The notes below the pieces were generated by a model. That model had not been told where the DNA came from. It saw only the letters and a program-made list of their open reading frames with translations, and did no database searches. From contig NZ_SNXY01000008.1 in NCBI RefSeq assembly GCF_004362745.1, positions 525,634-589,633 of the forward strand: a stretch of 64,000 bases of DNA. Direction: 5' to 3'. The position numbers and the translations under genes are program-made. The DNA is from Oharaeibacter diazotrophicus (GTDB lineage: Bacteria; Pseudomonadota; Alphaproteobacteria; Rhizobiales; Pleomorphomonadaceae). Below, one piece after another: positions 51,506 through 64,000 of this stretch; within the stretch, counting starts at the first letter, position 1; each line of letters starts with the position of its first letter.

Positions 51506-51673
51506 CACCAGCTCCCGCGGTCGCCGCGGACCCGACGGCGGCGAGCTTCCGTTCACGGAAGCTCGTCTTGACGCTGACGTCGCGCCGGGTCCAGATGGCG
51601 AGGGTTCTAGCGCGCCGGGCCCGGCGCGGCGAGCCCCCAGAGCAGGTTCACCCGAAATGCATGGTCGCGCGAA

Positions 51674-52537
51674 ATGACCGCCGTCGACGAACTCGTCGCG
51701 ATCCTCGACCTCGAGACGCTGGAGCACGACCTCTTCCGCGGCCAGAGCCCGGGATTCGGCTGGCAGCGCGTGTTCGGCGGCCAGGTGGTGGCGCAGGCGC
51801 TGGTGGCCGCGGCGCGCACCGTCGATCCGTCGCGGCCGGTGCACTCGCTGCACTGCTACTTCCTGCTCGGCGGCGATCCCAAGGTGCCGATCGTCTACGA
51901 GGTCGACCGCATCCGCGACGGCGGTTCGTTCACGACGCGCCGGGTCGTTGCGATCCAGCACGGCCGGCCGATCTTCTCGATGTCGGCCTCGTTCCAGGCG
52001 GTCGAGGACGGGCTCGAGCACCAGATCGACATGACGGGCGTGCCGATGCCGGAGGATCTGCCCGACGAGGCGCAGATCAAGGCCTTCATCGACCAGTTCG
52101 CGCCCGAGCCGGTCAAGCGCTACTGGGCGCGGCCGCGGCCGCTGACGCTCCGTCCCACCGACTTCTCGCGCTACGCCGGCAAGACGCCGTCCGACCCGCG
52201 GCAGGCGCTGTGGGTCCGGGCCTCGGCGCCGCTGCCGGACGATCCGGCGCTGCACCGCGCCGTGCTCGCCTATCTCTCCGACATGACGCTGCTCGACACT
52301 GCCCTCGTCGTGCACGGGCGCTCGGTGTTCGACCCGCACCTCCAGGTCGCCAGCCTCGACCACGCCATGTGGTTCCACCGCGAGCCGCGCGCCGACGAAT
52401 GGCTGCTCTACGCCATGGACAGCCCGTCGTCGTCGGGCGGGCGCGGCTTCACCCGCGGCTCGCTCTACGACCGCGGCGGCCGCCTCGTCGCCTCGACCGC
52501 TCAGGAAGGGCTGATCCGCGTGCGCAAGCCCGGGTGA
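51674..52537 (+). CDS. tesB: Acyl-CoA thioesterase II
   Basis: A 287-residue double hot-dog enzyme hydrolysing medium- and long-chain acyl-CoA. Family features are FGGQVVAQAL (about 34-43), GDPKVPIVYEVDRIRDGGSF, SLDHAMWFHR with the catalytic Asp, and the late Thr/Gln region ending ASTAQEGLIRVRK. Length matches E. coli TesB (286). The 374-base stretch downstream leads into the nitrogen-control promoter. Confidence 0.93.
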   Translation: MTAVDELVAILDLETLEHDLFRGQSPGFGWQRVFGGQVVAQALVAAARTVDPSRPVHSLHCYFLLGGDPKVPIVYEVDRIRDGGSFTTRRVVAIQHGRPIFSMSASFQAVEDGLEHQIDMTGVPMPEDLPDEAQIKAFIDQFAPEPVKRYWARPRPLTLRPTDFSRYAGKTPSDPRQALWVRASAPLPDDPALHRAVLAYLSDMTLLDTALVVHGRSVFDPHLQVASLDHAMWFHREPRADEWLLYAMDSPSSSGGRGFTRGSLYDRGGRLVASTAQEGLIRVRKPG

Positions 52538-55380
<2,843 letters not shown>

Positions 55381-55585
55381 CGCATCCCGGCGCGGGCCTC
55401 GGTCCGCGCCGACCGGCCGTCGTCGCAAGCCGGGGTTCCGAGCCATGCGAATGCGACATGGCGCTGGGGCACGGCCGGGCCGGCAAGGTTAAAGGCCGCT
55501 TAACCCCGGCGGCCCTAAGCTCGGCGGGTCGGGTGCCGCCGGTGCGGCGCCCCCGAGCCCCGTCCGCAGCGCCGCCGAATCGCCG

Positions 55586-56785
55586 ATGTCCCCTCCGCCC
55601 GCGCCGTCCGCCGTCGCCTCGCCGTTCCAGCGGCTGGCCGCCCTGCTCGCCGACGTCCCGCCCGGGCGCGCGCCGATCGACCTGACGGTCGGCGAACCGC
55701 GCCATCCGGTGCCGGACTTCGTCGCGCCGGTGCTCGCCGCCGCCACCGCCGACTTCGGCCGCTATCCGCCGATCCGCGGCACCGACGCCTTCCGCGATGC
55801 CGCCGCCGGCTGGCTGGAACGCCGCTACGGCCTCACCACGCCGATCGACCGCGCCGATGGCGTGCTGCCGCTGAACGGCTCGCGCGAGGGCCTGTTCTAC
55901 GCCGCCGTCGAGGCGGTGCGCGCCGCCGCGGGGGCGAAGGGTCCGCGCCCGGCGGTGCTGCTGCCCAATCCGTTCTACCAGGTCTACGCCGCCGGCGCCG
56001 AGGCGGCCGGGGCCGAGGCGGTGATGCTGCCGGCGGGTCCCGAGACGGGCTTCCTGCCCGACCTCTCAGCCGTCGATCCCGCGCTCCTCGCCCGCACCGT
56101 CGCGCTGTTCTACGCCTCGCCGGCCAATCCGCAGGGCGCGGTGGCGGATCTTTCCGCCTGGACGGCCCTGATCGAGGCGGCGCGACGGCACGGCTTCATG
56201 CTGTTCGCCGACGAGTGCTATTCCGAGATCTGGCGCGGCGCGGCGCCGCCGGGCGTGCTGGAAGCGGCCGACCGGACCGGCGCCGGCTTCGACCGGATCG
56301 TCGCGTTCAACTCGCTGTCGAAGCGCTCGAACCTGCCCGGGCTGCGCTGCGGCTTCGCGGCGGGCGATGCCGCCTTCCTGAAGCGCTGGGCGACCTTCCG
56401 TAACGTCGCGGCGCCGCAGGTGCCGCTGCCGGTGCAGGCGGTGGCCGTCGCCGCGCTCGCCGACGAGGCCCACGTCGCCGAGAACCGCCGGCTCTACGAC
56501 CTCAAGTTCGCCGCCGCCGAACGGATCCTGGCGCCGCGCTTCGGCGCGGTGACGCCGCCGGGCGGCTTCTTCCTGTGGCTCGACGTCGCCACCAGGGGCG
56601 GCGGGGAGGCCGCGGCGGTACGGCTCTGGCGCGAGGCCGGGGTGCGTACCGTGCCGGGGGCCTATCTCGCCGCCACCGGTCCCGACGGAACCAATCCCGG
56701 CGCGCGCTACCTGCGCGTCGCCATGGTGGCCGACCTCGGCCCGACCGAGGGCGCCCTCAACCGCATCGCCGAGGTGCTCGCATGA
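55586..56785 (+). CDS. PLP-dependent aminotransferase, class I/II (DapC-like)
   Basis: A 399-residue fold-type I aminotransferase. The substrate-binding start [14 protein letters not shown], the Asn in ASPANPQGA, Asp-Tyr pair DECYSEIW and the PLP lysine in [10 protein letters not shown] (about 247) are visible. In rhizobia the relative upstream of ftsK is often named succinyldiaminopimelate aminotransferase, but substrate is not fixed by sequence. Its stop overlaps the ftsK start as ATGA. Confidence 0.85.
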   Translation: MSPPPAPSAVASPFQRLAALLADVPPGRAPIDLTVGEPRHPVPDFVAPVLAAATADFGRYPPIRGTDAFRDAAAGWLERRYGLTTPIDRADGVLPLNGSREGLFYAAVEAVRAAAGAKGPRPAVLLPNPFYQVYAAGAEAAGAEAVMLPAGPETGFLPDLSAVDPALLARTVALFYASPANPQGAVADLSAWTALIEAARRHGFMLFADECYSEIWRGAAPPGVLEAADRTGAGFDRIVAFNSLSKRSNLPGLRCGFAAGDAAFLKRWATFRNVAAPQVPLPVQAVAVAALADEAHVAENRRLYDLKFAAAERILAPRFGAVTPPGGFFLWLDVATRGGGEAAAVRLWREAGVRTVPGAYLAATGPDGTNPGARYLRVAMVADLGPTEGALNRIAEVLA

Positions 56786-59625
56786 CCGTCGAAGCCCGCC
56801 GCCGTCCCGCGCCGCGCCGCGACGACGCGCCCCGCCCCGCCGGCAAGGACGGCCGACGTCCGCCGGCGCGCCCCGAGGGCGGCGGCAAGGCGCTGGTCCG
56901 CGTCGACGACCGGCCGCTGCCGGTGCCGCGCCGCAGTGCGGGCGACGAACGGCTCGGCGCCTCGCTCCGGCGCAACTTCGCCGGCGCCGCCGGCCTCGCG
57001 GTGATCGCCGCCGTCGCCGCGCTCGCCGCGGCGCTGGCGACGTGGTCGGTCGACGACCCGAGCTGGAGTCACGTCACCGACGGTCCGGTCCGCAACGTGC
57101 TCGGCCCGGCCGGCGCGGTGATCGCCGATCTCGTGATGCAGCTGATCGGCCTCACCGCCGGCCTGTTCCTGGCGCCGGTGGTGATCTGGGGCTGGCAGCT
57201 CACCGTCGGGCGGATCCCGCGCGTCGCCAAGGGGCGCTGGCTGTCCTGGCTCGCCGGCACCTTCGTCGGCGCGGCCTTCATGAGCGCGCTGCCGCCGACC
57301 GCTGGCTGGCCGCTGCCGACCGGCCTCGGCGGCGCGATCGGCGATCTCGTACTGCAGATCCCCGCCGCCTTCACCGGCGGCGTCCTCAGCGACACCGGCC
57401 GCCTCGCCTGTCTGATCGCGCTCGGCCCGGTCGCCGCAGCGCTGATGGTGTTCGCCTCCGGCTTCCCGGCCGGCGCCGAGACGGACGACGACGATCTGCC
57501 CGTCGGCGCCGAGGAGGACTTCGACGACGAGGAGGAGCGCTCCGGCGGCCTCGGCGCCATGGCCGGCGCCTTCCACCACGCGTGGTACTCGGCGAAATGC
57601 GCCTTCTCGCGGCGGACCGGCATCGGCGCGCGGCCGCGCTTCGCCTATCCGGGCGAAGAGATGGAGGAGTCGGGCGAGCCGGCGGCCGCCGCCCCGGCCG
57701 AGCGCCGCGGCGTGACGCGCTGGGTGCGCAAGCTGGTCGAACCGGACGACGGCCTCGACGGCTTCGCGCCCGAGGCGGGCGGGCGGGCCGAACCGCCGGT
57801 GCACGCCGCCCCGGCGCTCGCCCCCGTCCATGACCTCGGCGACGGCGAGGACGACGGCGAAGGCTTCGACCCCGACGAGCGCCTCGCCGACCACGGCATG
57901 GTGCCGCCGGTCGCGGTCGAGATGCCGCGCGCCGCCCCGAACCAGGTGCGCACCACGCCGCTGCGCGGTCCCGCCGCGAAGATCGGCGCCGCCGCGCCGG
58001 CGCCCGAGCGTCCCGCCGGCCGCGTCCGCGCCCCGGCCGCGCCGATCCAGCCGAGCCGCCGCTCCGGTGCGACGCAGCTGTCGCTGCTCGACCCCGACGG
58101 CTTCCAGCTGCCGCCGGTCGACCTGTTGTCGCCGCCGCGGACGCAGCCGGGCGCGGCGCCGCGGATCTCCACCGACGCGCTGGAACAGAATGCCCGCCTG
58201 CTGGAGGGCGTGCTCGAGGACTTCGGCATCAAGGGCGAGATCCTCAACGTCCACCCGGGTCCGGTCGTCACGCTCTACGAGCTCGAGCCGGCGCCGGGCA
58301 TCAAGTCGAGCCGCGTGATCGGCCTCGCCGACGACATCGCCCGCTCGATGAGCGCGGTAGCGGCGCGCGTCGCGGTGATCCCCGGCAAGAACGCGATCGG
58401 CATCGAGCTGCCCAATTCCACCCGCGAGACCGTGTTCCTGCGCGAGCTGATCGATTCGCAGGACTTCGAGCGCACCAAGTCGCGCCTCGCCCTCGCCCTC
58501 GGCAAGACCATCGGCGGCGAGCCGGTGATCGTCGATCTCGCGCGCACGCCGCACATGCTGGTGGCCGGCACCACCGGCTCGGGCAAGTCGGTGTCGATCA
58601 ACACCATGATCCTGTCGCTGCTCTACCGGCTGACGCCGGAGGAGTGCCGGCTGATCATGATCGACCCGAAGATGTTGGAGCTGTCGGTCTACGACGGCAT
58701 CCCGCACCTGTTGTCGCCGGTGGTCACCGACCCGCGCAAGGCGGTGGTGGCGCTGAAGTGGACGGTCCGCGAGATGGAGGACCGCTACAAGAAGATGTCG
58801 AAGATCGGCGTCCGCAACATCGAGGGCTACAACGCCCGGGTGTTGCAGGCGGCCGAGAAGGGCGAGACCCTCGCCCGCACCGTCCAGACCGGCTTCGACG
58901 CCCGCAGCGGCGAACCGATCTTCGAGACCGAGGAGATGGAGCTCGGGCCGCTGCCCTTCATCGTCGTCATCATCGACGAGATGGCCGACCTGATGATGGT
59001 GGCGGGCAAGGAGATCGAGGGCGCCGTCCAGCGTCTCGCCCAAATGGCCCGCGCCGCCGGCATCCACGTGGTGATGGCGACACAGCGCCCGTCGGTCGAC
59101 GTCATCACCGGCACGATCAAGGCGAACTTCCCGACCCGTATCTCCTTCCAGGTGACGTCGAAGATCGACAGCCGCACCATCCTCGGCGAGCAGGGCGCCG
59201 AGCAACTGCTCGGCCAGGGCGACATGCTCTACATGGCCGGCGGCGGCCGCATCCAGCGCGTCCACGGCCCCTTCGTGTCGGACCAGGAGGTCGAGGCGAT
59301 CGTCGCGCACCTGAAGACCCAGGGGGCGCCGGACTATCTCGAGGCGATCACGGCCGAGGAGGACGAGGACGGCGGCGACGGCCCGGCCTCCGGCGAGACC
59401 TGGCCGAACGGCACGGGCGAGGACGGCGGCGCCGACCTCTACGATCAGGCGGTGGCCGTGGTGCTGCGCGACAAGCGCGCCACCACCTCCTACATCCAGC
59501 GCCGGCTCGGCATCGGCTACAACCGCGCGGCCTCGCTGATCGAGCGGATGGAGAAGGAGGGGCTGGTCGGCCCCGCCAACCACGCCGGCAAGCGCGAGAT
59601 CCTGGTGGAGGGCGGCGAGGAGTGA
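56782..59625 (+). CDS. ftsK: DNA translocase FtsK
   Basis: Septal DNA pump that segregates chromosome termini. The 947-residue protein has four N-terminal membrane helices (about 65-235), a Pro/Ala/acidic linker (about 236-470), the motor with Walker [10 protein letters not shown] (about 594-602) and Walker [12 protein letters not shown], and the C-terminal winged-helix gamma domain (about 890-945, [23 protein letters not shown]) that reads KOPS sequences. Coupled to the upstream aminotransferase gene by ATGA. Confidence 0.95.
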   Translation: MTVEARRRPAPRRDDAPRPAGKDGRRPPARPEGGGKALVRVDDRPLPVPRRSAGDERLGASLRRNFAGAAGLAVIAAVAALAAALATWSVDDPSWSHVTDGPVRNVLGPAGAVIADLVMQLIGLTAGLFLAPVVIWGWQLTVGRIPRVAKGRWLSWLAGTFVGAAFMSALPPTAGWPLPTGLGGAIGDLVLQIPAAFTGGVLSDTGRLACLIALGPVAAALMVFASGFPAGAETDDDDLPVGAEEDFDDEEERSGGLGAMAGAFHHAWYSAKCAFSRRTGIGARPRFAYPGEEMEESGEPAAAAPAERRGVTRWVRKLVEPDDGLDGFAPEAGGRAEPPVHAAPALAPVHDLGDGEDDGEGFDPDERLADHGMVPPVAVEMPRAAPNQVRTTPLRGPAAKIGAAAPAPERPAGRVRAPAAPIQPSRRSGATQLSLLDPDGFQLPPVDLLSPPRTQPGAAPRISTDALEQNARLLEGVLEDFGIKGEILNVHPGPVVTLYELEPAPGIKSSRVIGLADDIARSMSAVAARVAVIPGKNAIGIELPNSTRETVFLRELIDSQDFERTKSRLALALGKTIGGEPVIVDLARTPHMLVAGTTGSGKSVSINTMILSLLYRLTPEECRLIMIDPKMLELSVYDGIPHLLSPVVTDPRKAVVALKWTVREMEDRYKKMSKIGVRNIEGYNARVLQAAEKGETLARTVQTGFDARSGEPIFETEEMELGPLPFIVVIIDEMADLMMVAGKEIEGAVQRLAQMARAAGIHVVMATQRPSVDVITGTIKANFPTRISFQVTSKIDSRTILGEQGAEQLLGQGDMLYMAGGGRIQRVHGPFVSDQEVEAIVAHLKTQGAPDYLEAITAEEDEDGGDGPASGETWPNGTGEDGGADLYDQAVAVVLRDKRATTSYIQRRLGIGYNRAASLIERMEKEGLVGPANHAGKREILVEGGEE

Positions 59626-59761
59626 CCCGCCGCCGGGGCGCGCACCGCCCGCCCTTCGGTCGGTCGACGCCCTTGCGAACCTGCTTTCGCCATCTTCCGC
59701 GCTACCATCGCGGCCCCGTATCTGGAACGCCGGCATCGTCGCCGGTGGAGGACCCGTCCCG

Positions 59762-60415
59762 ATGACCTTCGCCCCGATCGCTCGCCGCTTCGCCCGCGTC
59801 GCGCGTGGTCTCGCCGCCGCCGGTCTCGCCGCGGCGCTCCTGGCCGCACCGGCGGCCGCGGCGCCCAATCTCGCCGGTCTGTCGCCAGAGCAGCGCGCGA
59901 CCGTCGACGCGGTCAACAAGTACTTCAACTCGGTCACGACCATCGAGGGCAAGTTCGTCCAGACCGGTCCGGACGGGGCGCAGACCACCGGCTATTTCGT
60001 CATCGACCGGCCGGGCAAGATGCGCTTCCGCTACTATCCGCCGTCCCAGCTCGACATCATCGCCGACGGCAAGACGGTGGCGATCGACGACAAGGCGGCC
60101 AAGGAGCAGACGCTGCTGCTCCTGTCCGAGACGCCGCTGCGCTTCCTCCTCGAGAAGAACATCGACCTCACCCGCGAGGCCGCGGTCAGGGCGGTGTCGG
60201 CCGACGCCGACCTGATCACCGTGGTGCTGCAGGACGACGCCGTCTACGGCGCCGGCCAGCTGACGCTGATCTTCGACGCCCGGACCATCGAGTTGAAGCA
60301 GTGGACGGTGACCGACGCCCAGGGTCTCGACACCACGGTGGCGGTCTACGAGGTCAAGACCGGCACCGCGACCAATCCGAAGTGGTTCCAGATCGAATAC
60401 TCCAAGTATCGCTGA
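59762..60415 (+). CDS. lolA: Outer-membrane lipoprotein carrier LolA family protein
   Basis: A 217-residue periplasmic protein with a signal peptide (about 1-33, ending AAAA). The body reads VNKYFNSVTTIEGKFVQTGPDG, FVIDRPGKMRFRYYPPSQLDIIADG and a C-terminal TTVAVYEVKTG, the LolA beta-sheet pattern seen downstream of ftsK in many proteobacteria. It may shuttle lipoproteins across the periplasm, but some family members carry other lipids. GGAGGA precedes the start. Confidence 0.85.
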   Translation: MTFAPIARRFARVARGLAAAGLAAALLAAPAAAAPNLAGLSPEQRATVDAVNKYFNSVTTIEGKFVQTGPDGAQTTGYFVIDRPGKMRFRYYPPSQLDIIADGKTVAIDDKAAKEQTLLLLSETPLRFLLEKNIDLTREAAVRAVSADADLITVVLQDDAVYGAGQLTLIFDARTIELKQWTVTDAQGLDTTVAVYEVKTGTATNPKWFQIEYSKYR

Positions 60416-60531
60416 CGTCGCCGGCCGGTGTCGCCGCCGGCCCGCGGCTGCGTGGTTGCCGCGGCGGGGCGGGCTGAATATGGTCCGTGCCCGGGGGTGA
60501 ACGGCGGGGCCGTTCCCGTGGAGATCCGCCG

Positions 60532-61536
60532 TTGAGCCGCATCGAACTGTCGTCCTTCCTGATCGCAGGGGCGGCGCTCGCCCTCGCGCTGAAATTCGGC
60601 CTGCTCGCGGCTCTGCTCGCGGGCCTGATGGTGCACGAGACCGTGCTGCTGATCGCGCCCTGGCTGAGGCGCAGCGCCGGGCTCGACCACGAGGTCGGCA
60701 AGGCGGTGGCGCTGGTGCTGTTCACGGGCGTGATCTCGCTCGGCCTCACCATCGTGATCCTCGCGGCGGTGCCCTTCCTCACCAACGGATCGGAGAGCGT
60801 CGCCGCCCTGTTGCGCAAGATGGCCGAGGTGGTCGAGAGCGCTCGCACCTATCTGCCGCCGTGGGCGAGCGAGCACCTGCCGGACAGCGCCGACGACCTC
60901 CAGGCCGTCGCCGCCAAGGTGCTGCAGGACCACGCCTGGGAGTTCCAGCGCATCGGTCAGGAGGTCGGCCGGGTCCTCGTGCACGTCTTCATCGGCTTCA
61001 TCATCGGCGGGCTGCTGCTGTTCCGCCACTCGATGCCGTCGACCGACAACCCGGCACCGCTGGCGGCGGCGCTGCGCGAGCGCTGGCACCGGCTCTGCAC
61101 CTCGTTCCGGCGCGTGGTATTCGCGCAGATCCGCATCTCCGCGCTGAACACGGTGCTGACGGCGATCTACCTGACCGTGATCCTGCCGCGCTTCGGCATC
61201 GATCTGCCGCTGGTCAAGACCATGATCGCGGTGACCTTCATCGCCGGCCTCTTGCCGGTGATCGGCAACATCATCTCGAACACCGTGATCGTCGTCGTCA
61301 GCCTCAGCGTGTCGGCGCTGGCGGCGGTCGGTTCGCTCGCCTTCCTGATCTTCGTGCACAAGCTCGAATACTTCATCAACGCCCGCATCATCGGCTCGCG
61401 GATCAACGCGCGCGCCTGGGAGATGCTGACCGCGATGCTGGTGATGGAATCGGTCTTCGGCATCGCAGGCCTGATCGCCGCGCCGGTGTTCTACGCCTAC
61501 CTCAAGGAAGAGCTGTCGAGCCGCGGACTGGTGTGA
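60532..61536 (+). CDS. AI-2E family transporter (PerM-like)
   Basis: A 334-residue membrane protein with about seven or eight helices and the family segment TFIAGLLPVIGNIISNTVIV, followed by FVHKLEYFINARIIGSRI. The superfamily includes PerM and TqsA. Substrate unknown. I chose the TTG at 60532 because GGAG lies 8 bases upstream and hydrophobic sequence begins nine residues later. Convergent with the methyltransferase gene. Confidence 0.85.
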   Translation: MSRIELSSFLIAGAALALALKFGLLAALLAGLMVHETVLLIAPWLRRSAGLDHEVGKAVALVLFTGVISLGLTIVILAAVPFLTNGSESVAALLRKMAEVVESARTYLPPWASEHLPDSADDLQAVAAKVLQDHAWEFQRIGQEVGRVLVHVFIGFIIGGLLLFRHSMPSTDNPAPLAAALRERWHRLCTSFRRVVFAQIRISALNTVLTAIYLTVILPRFGIDLPLVKTMIAVTFIAGLLPVIGNIISNTVIVVVSLSVSALAAVGSLAFLIFVHKLEYFINARIIGSRINARAWEMLTAMLVMESVFGIAGLIAAPVFYAYLKEELSSRGLV

Positions 61537-61556
61537 ACGACCGGCCCGACGCCTGT

Positions 61557-62216
61557 TCAAACGAAGCGCCAGACCTTCGTGCGCTTGATCTCGCCGTCCT
61601 CGAGCGCCCGCGTCACCGGGACGGTGTACTCGGCGACCGCCTCGACGCCGGTCTTCGGCACGTAGGCGCGGCCGGGGTCGCCGAACAGGACGGTAGCGCC
61701 GCGTGCCTCGGCGGCGCGGAGGAACGGCTCGACCTTGTCGGACATGGGCTTCTCGTAGAAGACGTCGCCGGCGAGCACCACGTCGTAGCCGTCCGAACCG
61801 AGCGCCAGCAGGTCGCGGCCCTCGACCTCGACGGCGACGCCGTTCTCGGCCGCGTTGAGCGCGATGGCGGCGAGCGAGAAGCCGTCGATGTCGGAGGCGA
61901 CGACGCGGGCGGCGCCGGCCCTCGCCGCGGCGATGGCGACGATGCCGGAGCCGGAGGCGAAGTCGAGCACGGTCCGGCCGCGCACGATCGCCGGATTGTC
62001 GAGCACGTGGCGGGCGAGGGCCTGTCCGCCGGCCCAGGCGAAGGCCCAGTAGGGTGGCGGCAGGCCCATGGCGCCGAGTTCCTCCTCGGTGCGGTGCCAC
62101 AGGCCGATCGCCTCGTCGGCGAGGTGGAGACGGATCTCCGGCACGTGCGGCGGCGCGAGGAGCCGCGTCTCGGCGCGGATGAAGGCGGCGGGGTCGCCGA
62201 TCGGGGTCGCGGGCAA
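61557..62216 (-). CDS. Class I SAM methyltransferase, METTL20/ETF-beta type
   Basis: A 219-residue methyltransferase. The SAM motif reads VLDFASGSGIVAIAAARAGA, followed by ASDIDGFSLAAIALNA and the post-I GDVFYEKPMSDKVEPF, resembling the METTL20 family that methylates lysines of electron-transfer flavoprotein beta, including an Agrobacterium member. I start at TTG 62216 (MPATPIGDP) because GAGGAG lies 8 bases upstream; a GTG 27 codons further up lacks a ribosome-binding site. Third gene of a minus-strand run with the YciI and EVE genes. Confidence 0.75.
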   Translation of the reverse strand: MPATPIGDPAAFIRAETRLLAPPHVPEIRLHLADEAIGLWHRTEEELGAMGLPPPYWAFAWAGGQALARHVLDNPAIVRGRTVLDFASGSGIVAIAAARAGAARVVASDIDGFSLAAIALNAAENGVAVEVEGRDLLALGSDGYDVVLAGDVFYEKPMSDKVEPFLRAAEARGATVLFGDPGRAYVPKTGVEAVAEYTVPVTRALEDGEIKRTKVWRFV

Positions 62217-62307
62217 GGCTCGAACTCCTCGGGGCGGCGGGGCCGCGGCGGCGATGTCGTTACGGTCCCGCAAGGCTCCGACGAGTCGGGACCTCACGGA
62301 ACGGGCG

Positions 62308-62721
62308 TCAGAACCCGCCCATCTCGCGCACGATCGCCCATTCCTCGTCCGTGACCGGCTGCACCGACAGCCGGAACGAGGTGACGAGGCTCATGCCGGC
62401 GAGGCGCGGCTCGGCCTTGACGGCGGCGAGCGTCACCGGGCGCGGCACGTCCTCGACGGCGCGGAGGTCGACGCAGTCCCAGCGCGGATCCTCGGTGGTC
62501 GGATCCGGATGGGACAGCGCGCAGACCTCGACGATGCCGACGATCGCGAGGCCCTCGTTGGAATGGTAGAAGAAGCCGCGATCGCCGAGGCGCATCGCCC
62601 GCATGAAGTTGCGGGCCTGGTAGTTGCGCACGCCGGTCCAGGCGGTGCCGGCGGCGCCGGCGGCCTTCTGCTGGTCCCAGGACCAGGACGCCGGTTCGCT
62701 CTTGAACAGCCAATGGGCCAT
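62308..62721 (-). CDS. EVE-domain protein
   Basis: A 137-residue protein made of a single EVE domain of the PUA-like fold, which binds modified bases in studied relatives. It starts MAHWLFKSEPASWSWDQQ, with WTGVRNYQARNFMRAMRLGDRGFFYHSN in the middle, the typical pattern. Target unknown. It sits 20 bases after the YciI gene and 91 bases before the chosen methyltransferase start. Confidence 0.9.
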   Translation of the reverse strand: MAHWLFKSEPASWSWDQQKAAGAAGTAWTGVRNYQARNFMRAMRLGDRGFFYHSNEGLAIVGIVEVCALSHPDPTTEDPRWDCVDLRAVEDVPRPVTLAAVKAEPRLAGMSLVTSFRLSVQPVTDEEWAIVREMGGF

Positions 62722-62741
62722 CGTCCCCCTCCAGGCGCGGC

Positions 62742-63029
62742 TCAGTCCGGCTTGCCGATCACCCAGCGCCACGGGCGCACGACGACGCTCTCGAACAGGC
62801 CGGCGGCGGCGTAGGGATCGGCCGCCAGCAGCGCGTCGAGCGCGGCGCGGTCCTCGGCTTCGACCACCAGCAGCGAACCGACCATGGCGGTGCCGTCGTC
62901 CGAGGTGAACGGGCCGGCGATCCTCACCGCGGCGGCGTTGGCCTTCAGGAATTCCAGGTGGGCGGCGCGGTTGTCGGTGCGCACGGCGGCGTGGCCGGGC
63001 TTGTCGAGGCAGGTCACGGCGAACAGCAT
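62742..63029 (-). CDS. YciI-family protein
   Basis: A 95-residue ferredoxin-like alpha/beta protein with the family pattern: start MLFAVTCLDKPGHAAVR, then RAAHLEFLKA with a conserved histidine, GPFTSDDGTAMVGSLLVVEAEDR and DPYAAAGLFESVVVRPWRWVIG. Some relatives are chlorohydrolases or dehydratases; the function here is unknown. The first gene of the YciI-EVE-methyltransferase run. Confidence 0.88.
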   Translation of the reverse strand: MLFAVTCLDKPGHAAVRTDNRAAHLEFLKANAAAVRIAGPFTSDDGTAMVGSLLVVEAEDRAALDALLAADPYAAAGLFESVVVRPWRWVIGKPD

Positions 63030-63144
63030 GGCGGGCGGGTCCCTCCGGATCGGTCGGTCGAGCCGGACCGTAGAGAGCCCCCGCGCCGGCGGCAAGGGGG
63101 CGCGCGCCGCGTCAGGGGGCAGCGGGCGCCGGGGCGGAAAGGTG

Positions 63145-63876
63145 TCAGGGCAGCAGGCCGTCGCCCTCGGCGGCCGGGGCGTCGTCCTCGCCGTCGCCGT
63201 CCTCGTCGTTCGTGCCGGCGCCACGCTTCGGCCGGGGCCCGAGATGGGCGACGGCCTCGTCCGGGCTCCCGACCTCCACGATCGTGTGGTCCTTCAGGAC
63301 GAAGAAGGCGGTGCAGTATTTCTTGAGGACCTGCGGGGCGGAGGTGGCGATCACGAAGCCGGCCGATTCCATGCGCTCGCGGGCGAGTTCGTCGAGCCGG
63401 GCGCGGAAATCGGTGCTGCCGGCGACGAGGTTGTCGTCGACGGCGTAGATGTCGAACGGCATCGCGTAGGACGCGCTGTACAGGAATTCGGCGCGGTGAT
63501 CCTTCTCGATCGCGCCGAACTTGCGGTCCAGGACCGCGCCGAGGTTGGCGAAGTCGGCGACGAAGGCGATCACCGGCTTGGGGTCGAAGCCGTTGAGCCG
63601 GCAGATGAAGACGAGATTCTCCCTGAGCGTCAGCTGGGCATTGTAGGGCGACGCCGTCCCGACCGGGAAGGACATGATGCCGGACCTGCGGACGCGGCCG
63701 CGCTCGGGCTCGATCGCGCCCGAGGACAATTGCAGCACGGTGGACTTGCCGGTTCTCGGATGCGCCAGGAGCCCGACGACCCGGTCGGTCGGGAAGGTCA
63801 CGCTGCAGCGGTCGAGCACGACGGTGTGCCGGCGCGGCTTGTGGAGGGTCGTCGAGACGCGGTCGAAGACGATCAC
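63145..63876 (-). CDS. Degenerate capsule-export ABC ATPase (KpsT/BexA-like)
   Basis: A 243-residue ABC protein resembling the polysaccharide-export ATPases. Walker A is LAHPRTGKST (about 38-47). The region where KpsT has its signature reads DHRAEFLYSASYAMPFD, lacking the usual SSGM/LSGGQ. Walker B reads IYAVDD with Asp for the catalytic Glu, and the H-switch histidine is replaced (IATSAPQVL). The C-terminus is a charged, acidic tail. It may hydrolyse ATP poorly. It follows by 40 bases a membrane gene that runs off the window. Confidence 0.7.
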   Translation of the reverse strand: MIVFDRVSTTLHKPRRHTVVLDRCSVTFPTDRVVGLLAHPRTGKSTVLQLSSGAIEPERGRVRRSGIMSFPVGTASPYNAQLTLRENLVFICRLNGFDPKPVIAFVADFANLGAVLDRKFGAIEKDHRAEFLYSASYAMPFDIYAVDDNLVAGSTDFRARLDELARERMESAGFVIATSAPQVLKKYCTAFFVLKDHTIVEVGSPDEAVAHLGPRPKRGAGTNDEDGDGEDDAPAAEGDGLLP

Positions 63877-63916
63877 GGCGGCATTTCCCGGGCTCGGAGC
63901 GGATCCGCCCGCTCGG

Positions 63917-64000
63917 TCAGTGGGCGTGGTCCCTGACGGAGTAGAAGACGAGTGTGGAGACGACCCAGATTCCGAGGGCGGCGAGGAAGAAGAGGAAGGT
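63917..64000 (-). CDS. C-terminal end of a membrane protein, possibly a KpsE/BexC-like capsule export protein
   Basis: Only the last 27 codons are visible: a membrane segment (FLFFLAALGIWVVSTLVFY) ending SVRDHAH. A C-terminal helix closed by a short basic R-[DE]-H tail is what KpsE/BexC polysaccharide co-polymerase-like proteins have, and such a gene beside a KpsT-like ATPase would be expected. With so little sequence this is a guess. Confidence 0.4.
   Translation of the reverse strand, partial: TFLFFLAALGIWVVSTLVFYSVRDHAH

Noticed and set aside
62294..62713. 139-residue frame overlapping the EVE-domain gene
   Set aside because: Alternate-frame shadow; the EVE protein at 62308-62721 is clearly the real product.

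Overview
The window is a high-GC chromosomal segment from an alphaproteobacterium, most likely of the order Hyphomicrobiales (Rhizobiales). The evidence is gene order: ppsR | origin-like gap | hemE-hemJ-rho-mnmE-mnmG-rsmG-parA-parB at the left end, then leuS-lptE-holA, ccmAB-acnA, ftsY-mtaB-dapF, ffh-aroQ-rpsP-rimM-trmD-rplS, a CenR/OtpR-like regulator and a PII-AmtB-PII cluster. No genus can be named. I see no tRNA, rRNA, insertion sequence or CRISPR array.

Layout. 1-9.8 kb: the start of ppsR (minus strand), a 538-bp gap with the position and features expected of the chromosomal origin, then a co-oriented run of haem, transcription-termination, tRNA-modification and chromosome-partition genes with three parS-like sites. 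9.8-14.1 kb: leuS-lptE-holA (minus). 14.3-19.2 kb: yciB, ccmBA and acnA. 19.3-31.7 kb: housekeeping and accessory metabolism, including a c-type cytochrome, acetyl-CoA synthetase, a DUF2794 protein, an acetyltransferase, a Bax-inhibitor-1 protein, a YbbAP-type ABC system, a TesA-like esterase, a DinB protein, an aldo/keto reductase and an EamA exporter. 31.7-37.6 kb: recQ-ftsY-mtaB and dapF (minus). 36.3-42.7 kb: a family of at least eight intact genes and one broken gene for small exported proteins with four invariant cysteines, scattered around dapF and then in tandem. 43-47.3 kb: the SRP/ribosome operon. 47.4-52.5 kb: exonuclease III, a cNMP-binding protein, an OmpR-family regulator, an L,D-transpeptidase-like protein, a UbiH-type hydroxylase and thioesterase II. 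52.9-55.4 kb: glnK-amtB-glnK with a candidate sigma-54 promoter. 55.6-61.5 kb: an aminotransferase, ftsK, a LolA-like protein and an AI-2E-family permease. 61.5-64 kb: a methyltransferase, an EVE-domain protein, a YciI protein, and the edge of a probable capsule-export operon.

The most unusual content is the secreted four-cysteine protein array (36281-42738). Its members share the spacing C-x5-C-x19-C plus a fourth cysteine near the C-terminus. The array shows fresh duplication, a chimeric pseudogene and a duplicated upstream block. One member sits between mtaB and dapF, genes that are normally neighbours. I cannot assign it to a known family. The second notable feature is a pair of parS-like sites forming the outer arms of the rho terminator hairpin.

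Start codons were chosen from Shine-Dalgarno spacing and family length. Most long reading frames opposite real genes in this GC-rich DNA were treated as shadows.
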